43,435 nucleotides of DNA, taken from an uncultured Armatimonadota bacterium. Its GTDB lineage: Bacteria; Armatimonadota; Fimbriimonadia; Fimbriimonadales; Fimbriimonadaceae. The notes under the pieces were generated by a model that saw only the letters and a list, made by a program, of their open reading frames with translations, searched no databases and had not been told where the DNA came from. The position numbers were made by a program, and so were the translations under genes. Where the stretch lies: contig CAIYLG010000066.1 of the NCBI GenBank assembly GCA_903927025.1, positions 1 to 43,435 of the forward strand, in the 5' to 3' direction. Position 1 is the stretch's first letter. Each line of letters opens with the position of its first letter. This document shows positions 26,635 through 35,259 of this stretch, piece by piece.

Positions 26635-27210
26635 ATGTCTGACGAAAAAGGCATTTATTCGCGAGGTCGCCTTCCGCACTACGACGGAGGTGAGGTGCCG
26701 CAATTCGTAACGTGGCGCGTCGCAGATGCTGTTCCAGCATCTGTATTGGTTCAATGGCTCCATGAACTCAACGATATAGACGATGTGATTCGAAAATCCG
26801 AAATCACCCGCAGGATTGAGGCGTTCTGCGATCAGGGGCATGGCGAATGCCTCCTCAGAAATCCAGTGGCCGCTCTACGGGTCCAAGACGCCCTTTTCGA
26901 AAGTGAGGGAAAGCTTTGCGAACTGCACGCATGGGTTGTTATGCCGAATCATGTCCACTGCATTCTGACCCCAAAAAACTGTACCCTGGCCAAAGTTGTT
27001 GGGCAAATTAAGGGAGCTTCAGCAAGGAGAATCAATCAGGCGCTAGGGCGGTCTGGAACACTGTGGCAAAGAGAATTTTTCGACCGGCGCATTCGGAATT
27101 TTGATCAATTCCAGCGAACGAAGGCATACATTGAAAGAAATCCGGTGAAGGCGAAGCTATGCGAAATTCCATCAGCGTGGGCATTTAGTTCAGCATCACA
27201 GCGGAAGTGA
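26635..27210 (+). CDS. REP-associated tyrosine transposase (RAYT, Y1_Tnp / IS200-like)
   Basis: 191 residues from ATG. The HUH motif is PNHVHC (His106, His108) and the catalytic tyrosine is in AYIERNPVKA (Tyr165). The conserved WQREFFDRRIRN and the N-terminal PQFVTWRVADAV motifs match RAYTs. These enzymes cut single-stranded REP hairpins and spread REP sequences rather than jumping as full elements. All active-site residues are intact, so the gene may be active. Neighbouring REP-like palindromes support the assignment. Confidence 0.92.
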   Translation: MSDEKGIYSRGRLPHYDGGEVPQFVTWRVADAVPASVLVQWLHELNDIDDVIRKSEITRRIEAFCDQGHGECLLRNPVAALRVQDALFESEGKLCELHAWVVMPNHVHCILTPKNCTLAKVVGQIKGASARRINQALGRSGTLWQREFFDRRIRNFDQFQRTKAYIERNPVKAKLCEIPSAWAFSSASQRK

Positions 27211-27236
27211 CAAGAATCGAATTGAAATCATCCACC

Positions 27237-27336
27237 GGGAACGCTGGCTTCAGCGCACACAGAAGTCGAGCGAACAACAGCCCTTTTCTCCCGTGCTGAA
27301 GCAGCGGTCGTCGCGCCGGCTGAAGCCAGCGTTCGC
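27237..27336. repeat. REP-like palindrome, copy 3 with 23-bp internal deletion
   Basis: Matches copies 1 and 2 except that 23 bp between two GCTTCAG repeats is missing, leaving GGCTTCAGCGCACACAG. This is the result expected of slippage or recombination between 7-bp direct repeats. Its last base is the first base of the ThuA-like gene's stop codon (minus strand), where the terminal CCC has become CGC. Confidence 0.85.
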
Positions 27337-28004
27337 TAGGCTTTTGCGGCCCAGAGGAAGCCTCGGCGCATGAGTTCTCTTGGGTGCTCGGCTTCTAGGA
27401 CATCGCGATGGTGGCCGAGGGCGTTGTAGAAGACTCGGCCTTTGCCGTACATCTTCGTCCAGATCTGCGGCATTTTGCAGGGATTGGCAGTGTGGGGGCC
27501 GTCGGCGCCGGGGGTTGGGAAGTCGCAGGTGGCTAGAACGCAGTTGCCGGGATCGGTGTGGAGGTAGTACTGCTCTGACACCACCTCAAAGTCGGGGATG
27601 CCATCCGTGATCGGGTGGGCAATGTCTCGGTTGATATGGATGGTGTAGACCACACCGTCATTGCCAGGGTGAGCCACCCATTGCCCGCCGGTCATGAACT
27701 GCCACTCAGTGTCTAGGCGGAATGAATCGCACATTCCGCCATGACAGCCGGCAATGCCCACACCATGCTCCCGAACTGCCTTCAGGATCGGATCGCGTTG
27801 CGCGGCCGTGATTTCGCTCATCGTGACGATGGGCACGAGAAGAGACTTGCTGAGCACGTTTGCCTCGTCGGCAAACGCGTCCAGCGTGTCTGACACTTCA
27901 ACTTCAAACCCTTCTTCGAGCAGAACCTGCTCGAAGAACCGAGCTACCTTCTCGGGCTCATGCCCATCCCATCCGCCCCAAACGATCAGCGCACTCTTTG
28001 CCAT
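27336..28004 (-). CDS. ThuA-like (trehalose-utilisation-type) protein
   Basis: 222 residues from ATG 28004. It fits the ThuA/class I glutamine-amidotransferase-like fold: ALIVWGGWDGHEPEKVARFF, GVGIAGCHGGMCDSFRLDTE, and the C-terminal MYGKGRVFYNALGHHRDVLE. A Cys-His pair near residue 87 (AGCHGG) is in the place of the amidotransferase elbow. ThuA-like proteins are common in sugar and osmolyte gene sets. Function here is unknown. The REP copy 3 ends at its stop codon. Confidence 0.88.
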   Translation of the reverse strand: MAKSALIVWGGWDGHEPEKVARFFEQVLLEEGFEVEVSDTLDAFADEANVLSKSLLVPIVTMSEITAAQRDPILKAVREHGVGIAGCHGGMCDSFRLDTEWQFMTGGQWVAHPGNDGVVYTIHINRDIAHPITDGIPDFEVVSEQYYLHTDPGNCVLATCDFPTPGADGPHTANPCKMPQIWTKMYGKGRVFYNALGHHRDVLEAEHPRELMRRGFLWAAKA

Positions 28005-28032
28005 GTCGAGACGGAGGTTACCAAACTCTGGC

Positions 28033-29676
28033 CTAAGCCAGCCGTGTCGGCAGGATTCTCAGCCGGCGATTGGGGTCTTCTCCCACGCTTTCGCTGGCAA
28101 GTCGTCTCGATTCGGCGATCTGATGCTGCACCTTGCGGATCGGCGCCGGGGCTGGGCTCAGATCAAAAGGCTTTCCAGACTGCAGAACAATCTCAATCGC
28201 CTGCTGCACGTCATCCAGCGCCTTGGTGTGCTCATCGGGGGCATCGGTGCCCCCTTTGAGAATCTGATCCAACGCGTCAGCGATCTGGCTGAACGTGTTG
28301 GACTTCACCACCACGGTCTGCACCGGTCGACCGGCCATGTCGCGCAGCTTTCGGGGCTGGCTCTGGTAGGTCGACCGCATCGCAACCACGGCGTCGGCTT
28401 GGTTGATGTCGTTGGTCAGGTACGCCGACGCCCTCTTCTCCCGGATCGCCCGCTCGAGCCGCGTCCGGTTGATACCGTAGGGAAAGATTCGGATAAGCGC
28501 TTTCGGCTCATCCTTCACCCCCTCAAGTTCTATTCGGTCACGGTTCGACTCACCGCTTGGCTTGGCCATTCCGTTTTTCACGGGCTGACCCTTGGGCATT
28601 TCCTCTCGCGGCACCTGGGTGCGAGAGAGGCTGGGGAAGCGCTTGTTATAGCCTGGATCGCTAAGATCGGCCGTCTGCTCTGCCTGAACCACTTCCACGG
28701 TTCCGGCACCGGTTCTTACACGAATCTCAGGTCTCGGTGGCACGCCCCGCAGGATCATGTCCACTGTTTTCATCACGTTGTGATGAACGGCGAGACGGTC
28801 ATAATCCAGCAGTTCGATGACCACATCGAACGTCGGTGGCGCCTTTCGCTCGAGTACCGTTTTCTGGGTTCCCCGCCTCTGTGCTTCCGCATCAGAAAGG
28901 GTTACCGCCTGGATCCCGCCGATGAGGTCGGCGAGAGTTGGGTTGAGCATCAGGTTCTCAAGCGTTTGCCCGTGCGCAGTTCCGACAAGCTGAACGCCTC
29001 GTTCCGCAATTGTGCGCGCGGCAGAGGCTTCCATTTCCGTTCCAATTTCATCGATGACGATCACTTCCGGCATGTGGTTCTCCACCGCCTCGATCATCAC
29101 GTTGTGCTGCTCTGCCGCGACCCGAACCTGCATTCGGCGGGAGTAGCCGATGCCTGGATGGGGAACATCGCCGTCGCCGGCGATTTCGTTGGAGGTGTCC
29201 ACAATGACCACCCGCTTCATAGCTTCGTCCGACAGCACTCGGGCGACTTCGCGGAGCTTCGTGGTCTTTCCGACACCCGGTTTGCCCAGGAGCAGAATCG
29301 ACTGGCCGGAACGGACGATGTCATCGATGATGTCGATGGTCCCTTCCAAGGCGCGGCCAACTCGGCAGGTAAGGCCGATAATCCGGTTGTGGCGGTTGCG
29401 GATAGCTGAGATTCGGTGGAGGGTGCGCTCGATTCCAGCTCGGTTATCGGTTCCGAACTCGCCGATCGACTTATTGACGAAGTCGATGTCGTGTTCGGTG
29501 ATGATCACGTCGCTGAATCGTTCGACGGTGTCTCGGTAGCGAGCCTCGGCAGGGCGGCCGTAATCCAAGACAACTTCGATCAGGGTATCGAGTGCAGGTC
29601 CGCGTTCAAGTCTCTCTCGGACAATGCTTGGGAGCACATCGAGGAACTGCGAGAGGCCGTCTGAATGCATCGACAT
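28033..29676 (-). CDS. Ycf45-like AAA ATPase (SpoIIIAA-related) with C-terminal nucleic-acid-binding region
   Basis: 547 residues from ATG 29676, chosen because the frame upstream overlaps the HtrA gene; an ATG two codons on is possible. The ATPase core has Walker A GKPGVGKT (131-138) and Walker B VIVIDEIG (205-212), with the GTAHGQTLENLM motif of Ycf45/SpoIIIAA proteins. The C-terminal part (ALIRIFPYGINRTRLERAIR) matches the R3H-like or Ycf45 tail. The family is conserved in cyanobacteria, chloroplasts and other bacteria; the role is not firmly known. Fourteen or so bases separate it from the ThuA-like gene, suggesting a shared transcript. Confidence 0.85.
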   Translation of the reverse strand: MSMHSDGLSQFLDVLPSIVRERLERGPALDTLIEVVLDYGRPAEARYRDTVERFSDVIITEHDIDFVNKSIGEFGTDNRAGIERTLHRISAIRNRHNRIIGLTCRVGRALEGTIDIIDDIVRSGQSILLLGKPGVGKTTKLREVARVLSDEAMKRVVIVDTSNEIAGDGDVPHPGIGYSRRMQVRVAAEQHNVMIEAVENHMPEVIVIDEIGTEMEASAARTIAERGVQLVGTAHGQTLENLMLNPTLADLIGGIQAVTLSDAEAQRRGTQKTVLERKAPPTFDVVIELLDYDRLAVHHNVMKTVDMILRGVPPRPEIRVRTGAGTVEVVQAEQTADLSDPGYNKRFPSLSRTQVPREEMPKGQPVKNGMAKPSGESNRDRIELEGVKDEPKALIRIFPYGINRTRLERAIREKRASAYLTNDINQADAVVAMRSTYQSQPRKLRDMAGRPVQTVVVKSNTFSQIADALDQILKGGTDAPDEHTKALDDVQQAIEIVLQSGKPFDLSPAPAPIRKVQHQIAESRRLASESVGEDPNRRLRILPTRLA

Positions 29677-29780
29677 ATTGAGTTGTACGAGCCAAATGCC
29701 GCTTTCGCGACACCACATATTGTATGACGTGGCCCTCCTGAGTGGAGTCTCAAGAGGGACTATTTTTGCGCAGTTTCTTA

Positions 29781-30944
29781 TTAATCGCCGCGTATCTCGT
29801 CGAGTTTGACCGTCGCGGAGCGCTTCTGCCCATGCGACCAAAAGTTCACGGTGACGGTATCACCGGGCTGTTTGTTGCCCAGCGCCTTATTGAGGTCTAC
29901 GGTGTCATTGAGCGGATGACCGTCAATGTCGGTAATCACATCCCACTTCTGCATTCCCGCCTTGCCGGCGGCCCCGTCGGGTGGAACGGTGGTGAGAAGG
30001 ATGCCGTGGTCCGGTGGTGTGCCGCCCACCATCTGGGCGAGTTCATCTCGGTCCCGCGGAGACTGAAGAATCTCCACCGACCGTGGATGGTAGTTGATTC
30101 CAAGGCCGCCATATTTGGCATAGCCGTACTTGATGATCTGGTCAACCACCCGACGCATAGTGTTGACCGGGATCGCAAAGCCGATACCCACGCTGCCGCC
30201 GTTGCCGCTGGCGATGGCGGAGTTGATGCCCACGAGTTGTCCGTTGGCATCCGTGAGCGCGCCACCCGAGTTTCCAGGATTGATGGCGGCGTCGGTCTGA
30301 ATCCCGTCCAGCAGGACCGAGTTTTGGAGGCCGAGGGTTCGGCCCAGCGAGCTGACAACTCCGACGCTGACGGTGTTGTCAAATCCCAGAGGATTGCCGA
30401 CTGCGACCACCCACTGCCCCACATCCAGTTTGGCGCTGTCTCCCACTTCAATCGGGGTGAGATCGTTAGCCTCGACTTTCAGCACGGCAAGATCCGCCCG
30501 GCGGTCTCGGCCCAACACTTTGGCGACCAGCACACGCTTGTCGGGAAGGCGCACCTTCACGAGGTCAACGATGCTGTGCTCAGGGTCGTTGGCGACTTCG
30601 ATCACGTGGTTGTTGGTGACGATGATGCCGTTCTTAGAGAGGATCACGCCGCTGCCGGAACCGGTCTCCCGAAGCTGTCCCTGGCTGTCATCAAACCAAG
30701 ATTGAATGCGGTTGTACTGATCCACGCTGACCACCGAAGGGATCACCTTCTTGGCCGCGTCGCGGAAATCGACTGGTGCCGACCCACCGGAGGTGGCCAT
30801 TGTCGGGATCAGGGTCGTTCCCTGTCGCCACTCAATGGGTTCACCGCTAGATCGACGCGCTTCGACGAGCTTGTTTACTTGCAAAGCAAGAAACACACCC
30901 ACGAATGCGGCCGCAAAAACTATTAAGAACGCTGACTTCTTCAT
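29781..30944 (-). CDS. htrA: HtrA/DegP-type serine protease with PDZ domain
   Basis: 387 residues from ATG 30944; the in-frame upstream codons overlap the STAND ATPase gene. A signal anchor (about 5-25) is followed by the S1C trypsin-like domain with His113 (VTNNHVIE), Asp151 (RRADLAVLKV) and Ser226 (INPGNSGGAL), then one PDZ domain (about 290-385; GKAGMQKWDVITDIDGHPLN). Envelope quality-control protease. The single PDZ and N-terminal anchor fit DegS/HtrA of diderms better than two-PDZ DegP. Direction matches neighbours. Confidence 0.93.
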   Translation of the reverse strand: MKKSAFLIVFAAAFVGVFLALQVNKLVEARRSSGEPIEWRQGTTLIPTMATSGGSAPVDFRDAAKKVIPSVVSVDQYNRIQSWFDDSQGQLRETGSGSGVILSKNGIIVTNNHVIEVANDPEHSIVDLVKVRLPDKRVLVAKVLGRDRRADLAVLKVEANDLTPIEVGDSAKLDVGQWVVAVGNPLGFDNTVSVGVVSSLGRTLGLQNSVLLDGIQTDAAINPGNSGGALTDANGQLVGINSAIASGNGGSVGIGFAIPVNTMRRVVDQIIKYGYAKYGGLGINYHPRSVEILQSPRDRDELAQMVGGTPPDHGILLTTVPPDGAAGKAGMQKWDVITDIDGHPLNDTVDLNKALGNKQPGDTVTVNFWSHGQKRSATVKLDEIRGD

Positions 30945-31002
30945 CCCAAAAACTCTGAGGCAAGCCGACAGAAACGGAACCTCTCTAAGATCTAACGAAA
31001 GT

Positions 31003-33510
31003 TCAGATTTGCGGGTTCCGAATCGCGTCAACTTCAGCCGCTTCGGACCCGTTTGACTCAAACCTATCGATAAGTGCGACCACACTCCCATAGAAGGGTT
31101 CAGCTGGAGACAGGCTGGACTTCTTCAGCAACCGCCTCGCCTCTTCTGAGATCAACCGTCGCTGGGATGGGTCATTCTCAAACTTGAGTCTAAAAACCGC
31201 ACTCTGCAGAGCAGCATCCCCTGTCCATAGGGGGTGGCCGTACTCCTTTGTGAGCCTCTGCAGCGCCTCAATGTCCTGGCCAACCTGGTCGGTTGGGAAG
31301 TGCCTCTCGGCATCTTCTGGAGCCCACATGAAATGCCACCATACGCAGGTCTTCAAGATTTCAATCTCCTGCCGTATGTCCGAGCCGGCCCTTGCCATGA
31401 CAAGACCGGTTCGCATGAGTTGGGCTGCCTCGGAAAACTCTCCATCCATGGAAACTCGCATGGCACGGATCTGATCGCAGCTCGCAATATCGTTGAAGCG
31501 CCCTAATGCGGTGAAGATATCTCTTGCCTTCTGGAGGTTTCCGTATCCTTGCTCCGATGGAAGCTGCAGTAAGGATAAGTGTCTTAAAATAAGTGCTTGC
31601 CCCAAGGGCTCCTCGGCAGGCATGATCTCAAGGGCTTGCTTCAGCAGACTCACGGCCAACGGCTTATCGGAGATGAAGTAGAACTCGGCGATGCAGCGAA
31701 GACAGTCTGCCTCCCCTTCTCGATCCCCAATCTGCCGGAAGATGTCCCTTGCGGTGTGAAACCAGCGTGGATACTCCAACCGGTCATCGCGACAGAGCAG
31801 CACGATGCCGATTCCTCGAGCGGCGGTTGCTTGAGCCGCCAATTCTCCCCTTTGCTCACTTGCCTTTTCAATCAGCTTGAGCAGGGGGATACAGTTCCAA
31901 CTGAAGTAATAGGCCGACCCGAGAATCGCAAACCTGGAACGGTAGAAGAGTTCGCTGGCAGAACGCTCTCCCTTCTGTATTCGATCCCCCAACATGTAGA
32001 GGGCACGAACCCAATTCGGCTGGCTGCGACGAAGTCCCGTGAGGTCTGAGTCTGCTCTTCCAAAGCGGGGTGCCTCACTGACCACGGATTGAAAAAAGTA
32101 ATCAAAGAAGCGCTGGGCAATGGCGTCTGCTTCCCCGTGCTCTTGAAGAAGGCGTACCGAGACGCTGCGTCGGAATGGGTCCTGACTCCACAATCCCTGC
32201 CCGGGGTCCGCACTCAGCATATAGGCGGACTCAAGGTCCAGCAGCCACTTGGATTCACCGGGCCCTGCAACCGCCTCAAAGTCCTCGCTTGTGAAGGGCC
32301 CGGCGAAGGCACCACAGGCTCGATAGGCTTTCTGGATGGCATCGGCATTCCTGCCTGCCCACTTTTGAATATGGGCATAACCCCACAAGGTGGTGCTCCA
32401 TCGGACTCGATTGAAATGGCTGGCGATGTCCATAGAATCCGATGCACCTTCCAAGATCCGCTTCAGCTCCCTGGCTACCTTCAGCGGCTGCATCGGCGTC
32501 CTCGCCAAGGCGGCCATATCTTCGATGGCGGCAGGAATCCCTTGGCATGCCTGGACGATGTCTTGAACCTCACCGTCGGAGAGCCCAAGGGTGCGCCCGG
32601 GAGGAAGCGACTCGGCCATGCGCATCCTCAGGAGCTTCTCGGCCTCAGAAGCTTCCAAGCCGGAGCTCAAATCCACCCGAACAGCCGCGTCTTCCTCAGT
32701 TGGCAATTGTGAGGTCGACAAAACGATGGCACGGGGAACGGCTTGGACCAGGGCCGCAATGATTCCCTGCACCTCTGGCCCCGGAACGGATTCCAGATTA
32801 TCCAGAACCATGAGAACCGGCTCATCGGGAAGCAGCGCCAACAGGGCGGAACAATAAGTTGGGCCCGGTTGACCGCCAAGCGAGACGATGAGCACGTCCA
32901 TAAACGACGAGAGCGCCTCGGAGACTCCTGCATCTGCGGATTGGGGCTCAAGGCTTTGGAAACTTACAAAGTGGGTCTTGAGATTCCGCATTGCGTATCT
33001 GCCCAACAGTTCCAGCGCCAGCCGAGTCTTGCCGGCACCGTCGCCACCTTCGAGCGAAACCCAAAGCCCTTGCTCGGGCTCAGATTCCGACAGTTTGGAG
33101 TCGATGAGTCGGGCCAGATGATTCTCGACCTGGGCTCGCACGACGTACGCCCCAGGAAGGACAGGTGGGGCTTCTCGGACCAGAATTGGGTCCGCGGGTC
33201 GATAGTCGCGGTCTCGTCTAGGGGAAATTCCTACCGCGTAGAAGACAAGGAGCAGGGTTGATTCCTCAATCGGCTTGCCGGCTCGGAACCGGCGCATCGC
33301 GATCGGGCTGGGCAGAAACGCCTTCGGTGAATCCTGGTCCGATTCCTTCACCAGCGCCGCCCATCGGTGCTTCCACTTAGGGGGCCAATTTGAGACATCC
33401 ACTGACCGGCAAATCTGATCGACGCTCTTTCCTGCCTCTTGGAAAGCAGCTTCCCACCGCTCCATCCCCTCCGAGGTTCCCAACCAGCCGCGCCGCTTAC
33501 GCTGCTTCAT
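31003..33510 (-). CDS. STAND-type ATPase with helical C-terminus
   Basis: 835 residues from ATG. N-terminal 100 residues contain an HTH-like stretch (IAMRRFRAGKPIEESTLLLV) as in Xre-like heads of STAND proteins. The NTPase has Walker A GGDGAGKT (155-162) and Walker B VLMVLDN (232-238). The last 450 residues are helical and TPR-like (ADCLRCIAEFYFISDKPLAV). STAND proteins are signal-responsive switches for transcription or defence. It is divergent from rlmN and 58 bp upstream of the htrA gene, same direction. It resembles the SARP protein at 2436-5453 in overall layout but lacks the BTAD domain. Confidence 0.85.
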   Translation of the reverse strand: MKQRKRRGWLGTSEGMERWEAAFQEAGKSVDQICRSVDVSNWPPKWKHRWAALVKESDQDSPKAFLPSPIAMRRFRAGKPIEESTLLLVFYAVGISPRRDRDYRPADPILVREAPPVLPGAYVVRAQVENHLARLIDSKLSESEPEQGLWVSLEGGDGAGKTRLALELLGRYAMRNLKTHFVSFQSLEPQSADAGVSEALSSFMDVLIVSLGGQPGPTYCSALLALLPDEPVLMVLDNLESVPGPEVQGIIAALVQAVPRAIVLSTSQLPTEEDAAVRVDLSSGLEASEAEKLLRMRMAESLPPGRTLGLSDGEVQDIVQACQGIPAAIEDMAALARTPMQPLKVARELKRILEGASDSMDIASHFNRVRWSTTLWGYAHIQKWAGRNADAIQKAYRACGAFAGPFTSEDFEAVAGPGESKWLLDLESAYMLSADPGQGLWSQDPFRRSVSVRLLQEHGEADAIAQRFFDYFFQSVVSEAPRFGRADSDLTGLRRSQPNWVRALYMLGDRIQKGERSASELFYRSRFAILGSAYYFSWNCIPLLKLIEKASEQRGELAAQATAARGIGIVLLCRDDRLEYPRWFHTARDIFRQIGDREGEADCLRCIAEFYFISDKPLAVSLLKQALEIMPAEEPLGQALILRHLSLLQLPSEQGYGNLQKARDIFTALGRFNDIASCDQIRAMRVSMDGEFSEAAQLMRTGLVMARAGSDIRQEIEILKTCVWWHFMWAPEDAERHFPTDQVGQDIEALQRLTKEYGHPLWTGDAALQSAVFRLKFENDPSQRRLISEEARRLLKKSSLSPAEPFYGSVVALIDRFESNGSEAAEVDAIRNPQI

Positions 33511-33652
33511 GAGCCCCCTTTCGCATCATTCTTTAGAGTCTAGCGAAATTGACAGGCAACTGGTACTCGGCAAGGTTCAGATCGTGCGGAAGTCATCGGG
33601 AGGTTTTGCCCCTTCGTCGGGCTCCTCGCCCCTCATCAAGTAAACTCCCGTA

Positions 33653-34729
33653 GTGGAGGAGTCGCGCGTCAGTCTGGTTGGTCATACCACCGAGGAGATC
33701 ATTGCTCTGTTGGGCGAGCGCCCTCAGGCTAAGCTTCGCGGAAAGCAGATTGCGGGCAACCTTTACAAGCGGGCTATCCTCGATTTTCAGCAGATGATGG
33801 ATCTGCCCCAGGCGTTGCGGGACGACCTGACCACGCACTTTTTGCCACAGCCGCTACAGGTTGCCACCCACCGAACAAGCACTGACAAGGTTCAGAAACT
33901 GCTTGTGCACAACGGCGATGACCAAGTATTCGAGTGCGTGCTGCTTCCCTATGAAGACCGAGTGAGCTGCTGTATCTCCAGCCAGGTGGGATGCCCGATG
34001 GGGTGCCGATTCTGTGCCACCGGCCTTGGCGGATTTGACCGAAACCTCAGCGCCGGCGAAATCGTGGGGCAATACCTGATGCTTCAGGGACTCTCCGAGC
34101 GGCGCATCTCCCACGTGGTGTTCATGGGGATGGGTGAGCCGATGCTGAACCTCAAGAACGTTGTGGGAGCGCTTCGGCTTCTCCACGATGAAGTTGGCCT
34201 CTCCTACCGGCACCTCACTGTGAGCACGGTTGGGATCGTGCCGCAAATTTATGAACTGGCCGAGGAGCAGATGCCGATTCACCTTGCTCTCTCCCTTCAC
34301 TCTCCGCTTGATGAGGTCCGAAATCGACTGATGCCGGTGAACCATAAGTGGCCGGTAGACGAGGTCATGAAGGCGATGCGGGACTACCACAAGGCCACGG
34401 GTCGAAAGATTACGATTGAATACCTGCTGATTAAGGACGTTACCGATACACCGGAGCAGGCGATGGAACTTGCGAGGCTCATTCGAGGTGTACCTAGTGT
34501 GGTGAACCTCATTCCCTTCAACTGGGTGGATACGGAGCAAGGATTTGCGCGTCCGGAACGGGACCGAGTCCGACAGTTCCGGGGGATTCTGGCGAACAAA
34601 GGTGTCAATGCGACTGAGCGTGTGGAGCGAGGCCACGATATTGCGGCAGCCTGCGGCCAGCTCGCGGGCCAGCACCTCGGAAAATTCGCCAGGAGGTCGG
34701 GCACATCTCCGCTCGTCGTTCTCTCCTGA
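33653..34729 (+). CDS. rlmN: 23S rRNA (adenine-2503-C2)-methyltransferase RlmN
   Basis: 358 residues from GTG, with GTAGTGGAGGAG at the start. Radical SAM cluster motif CPMGCRFC (Cys114, Cys118, Cys121), the two catalytic cysteines Cys107 (CCISSQVGC) and Cys334 (DIAAACGQL), and MGMGEPMLNL are all present. It methylates A2503 of 23S rRNA and A37 of some tRNAs using S-adenosylmethionine. Its end overlaps the next gene by 25 bp, so it heads the LPS-transport operon. Confidence 0.95.
   Translation: MEESRVSLVGHTTEEIIALLGERPQAKLRGKQIAGNLYKRAILDFQQMMDLPQALRDDLTTHFLPQPLQVATHRTSTDKVQKLLVHNGDDQVFECVLLPYEDRVSCCISSQVGCPMGCRFCATGLGGFDRNLSAGEIVGQYLMLQGLSERRISHVVFMGMGEPMLNLKNVVGALRLLHDEVGLSYRHLTVSTVGIVPQIYELAEEQMPIHLALSLHSPLDEVRNRLMPVNHKWPVDEVMKAMRDYHKATGRKITIEYLLIKDVTDTPEQAMELARLIRGVPSVVNLIPFNWVDTEQGFARPERDRVRQFRGILANKGVNATERVERGHDIAAACGQLAGQHLGKFARRSGTSPLVVLS
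34691..34707 (+). promoter_or_regulatory. Ribosome binding site pointing to an ATC start codon
   Basis: AGGAGG at 34691-34696 lies inside the end of rlmN, 8 bp before ATC (34705-34707). Starting there gives a complete lipoprotein signal peptide in the reading frame of the LptC-like protein. No ATG, GTG or TTG occurs in that frame between here and 34816, where a GTG would lose the signal. Confidence 0.65.
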
Positions 34730-35259
34730 TTCTGTGCGCGATTGGATTCGCTGGCTGTTCTAGGCACACTTCAACCGGCGGCAAGCAGGAGAAGAAGGAG
34801 CCAGATCCTGTCCCCGTGCAGCTCATCGAGACGAATGACGGCACTGCCGTCTACCGCGGTAAGAACAGCGAACGACTGTGGACGGTCTACTGGAAGCGCG
34901 GTGAAATGGCGGTTGCACTCAAAGAGGGCGAGAAGCCAAAAGGCGGCACCCTAGACGACGTTCACGGCCAGATATTCAAAGTAGACAAGCCAGCATCTAC
35001 CTATCGAGCGGATCATGGCAAAGTCGACAGGCCGTCCAACACTCTCAACCTGAGAGATCACGTCCGAGTCGAATCGCTTGACCCAAAGTTCACCCTCACT
35101 TGCGACTCGCTTACCTATGAAGGGACACCTAAGATCATGAAGGCGAAAGGGCATGTGGAGATCACGGGTTCGCTAAGCACCGTGGGTACAGTTGAAGAGC
35201 TTTGGACGACCGCTGACTTCAGCAAGATCGCTTCACCTGACCAGTTCAATCAACCATGA
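34705..35259 (+). CDS. LptC-like lipoprotein, ATC start inferred
   Basis: 184 residues if begun at ATC 34705. The N-terminus is MSARRSLLILCAIGFAGC with lipobox Cys18, then a Gly/Lys/Pro linker and an LptC/OstA-like beta-jellyroll (LNLRDHVRVESLDPKFTLTC, then DSLTYEGTPKIMKAKGHVEI). A GTG at 34816 would give a 147-residue protein without signal. LptC bridges LptB2FG to LptA in LPS export. It is placed between rlmN and two LptA-like genes and ends in a 4-bp ATGA overlap with the next. The usual LptC is membrane-anchored by a helix; a lipid anchor is a variation. Confidence 0.7.
   Translation: MSARRSLLILCAIGFAGCSRHTSTGGKQEKKEPDPVPVQLIETNDGTAVYRGKNSERLWTVYWKRGEMAVALKEGEKPKGGTLDDVHGQIFKVDKPASTYRADHGKVDRPSNTLNLRDHVRVESLDPKFTLTCDSLTYEGTPKIMKAKGHVEITGSLSTVGTVEELWTTADFSKIASPDQFNQP

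Larger units (their letters stand above)
26454..27336. mobile_element. REPtron: RAYT gene flanked by REP-like palindromes
   Basis: The transposase gene (26635-27210) is enclosed by palindrome copies 2 and 3, both preceded by a CATCCACC flank. This is the standard layout of a REP-associated tyrosine transposase with its own REP family. A third copy lies further left. No terminal inverted repeats of an ordinary insertion sequence were seen. Confidence 0.75.

Noticed and set aside
27754-30926. Long open frames on the plus strand opposite the ThuA-like, Ycf45-like and HtrA genes
   Set aside because: They are antisense to genes with clear catalytic motifs and show no recognisable protein features; long antisense frames are common in GC-rich genes.
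30945-31091. N-terminal extension of the HtrA gene
   Set aside because: It overlaps the end of the STAND ATPase gene, while the internal ATG gives a normal signal anchor.
33549-33580. TTGACA box upstream of rlmN
   Set aside because: No -10-like sequence lies 16-18 bp downstream, so a promoter cannot be supported.
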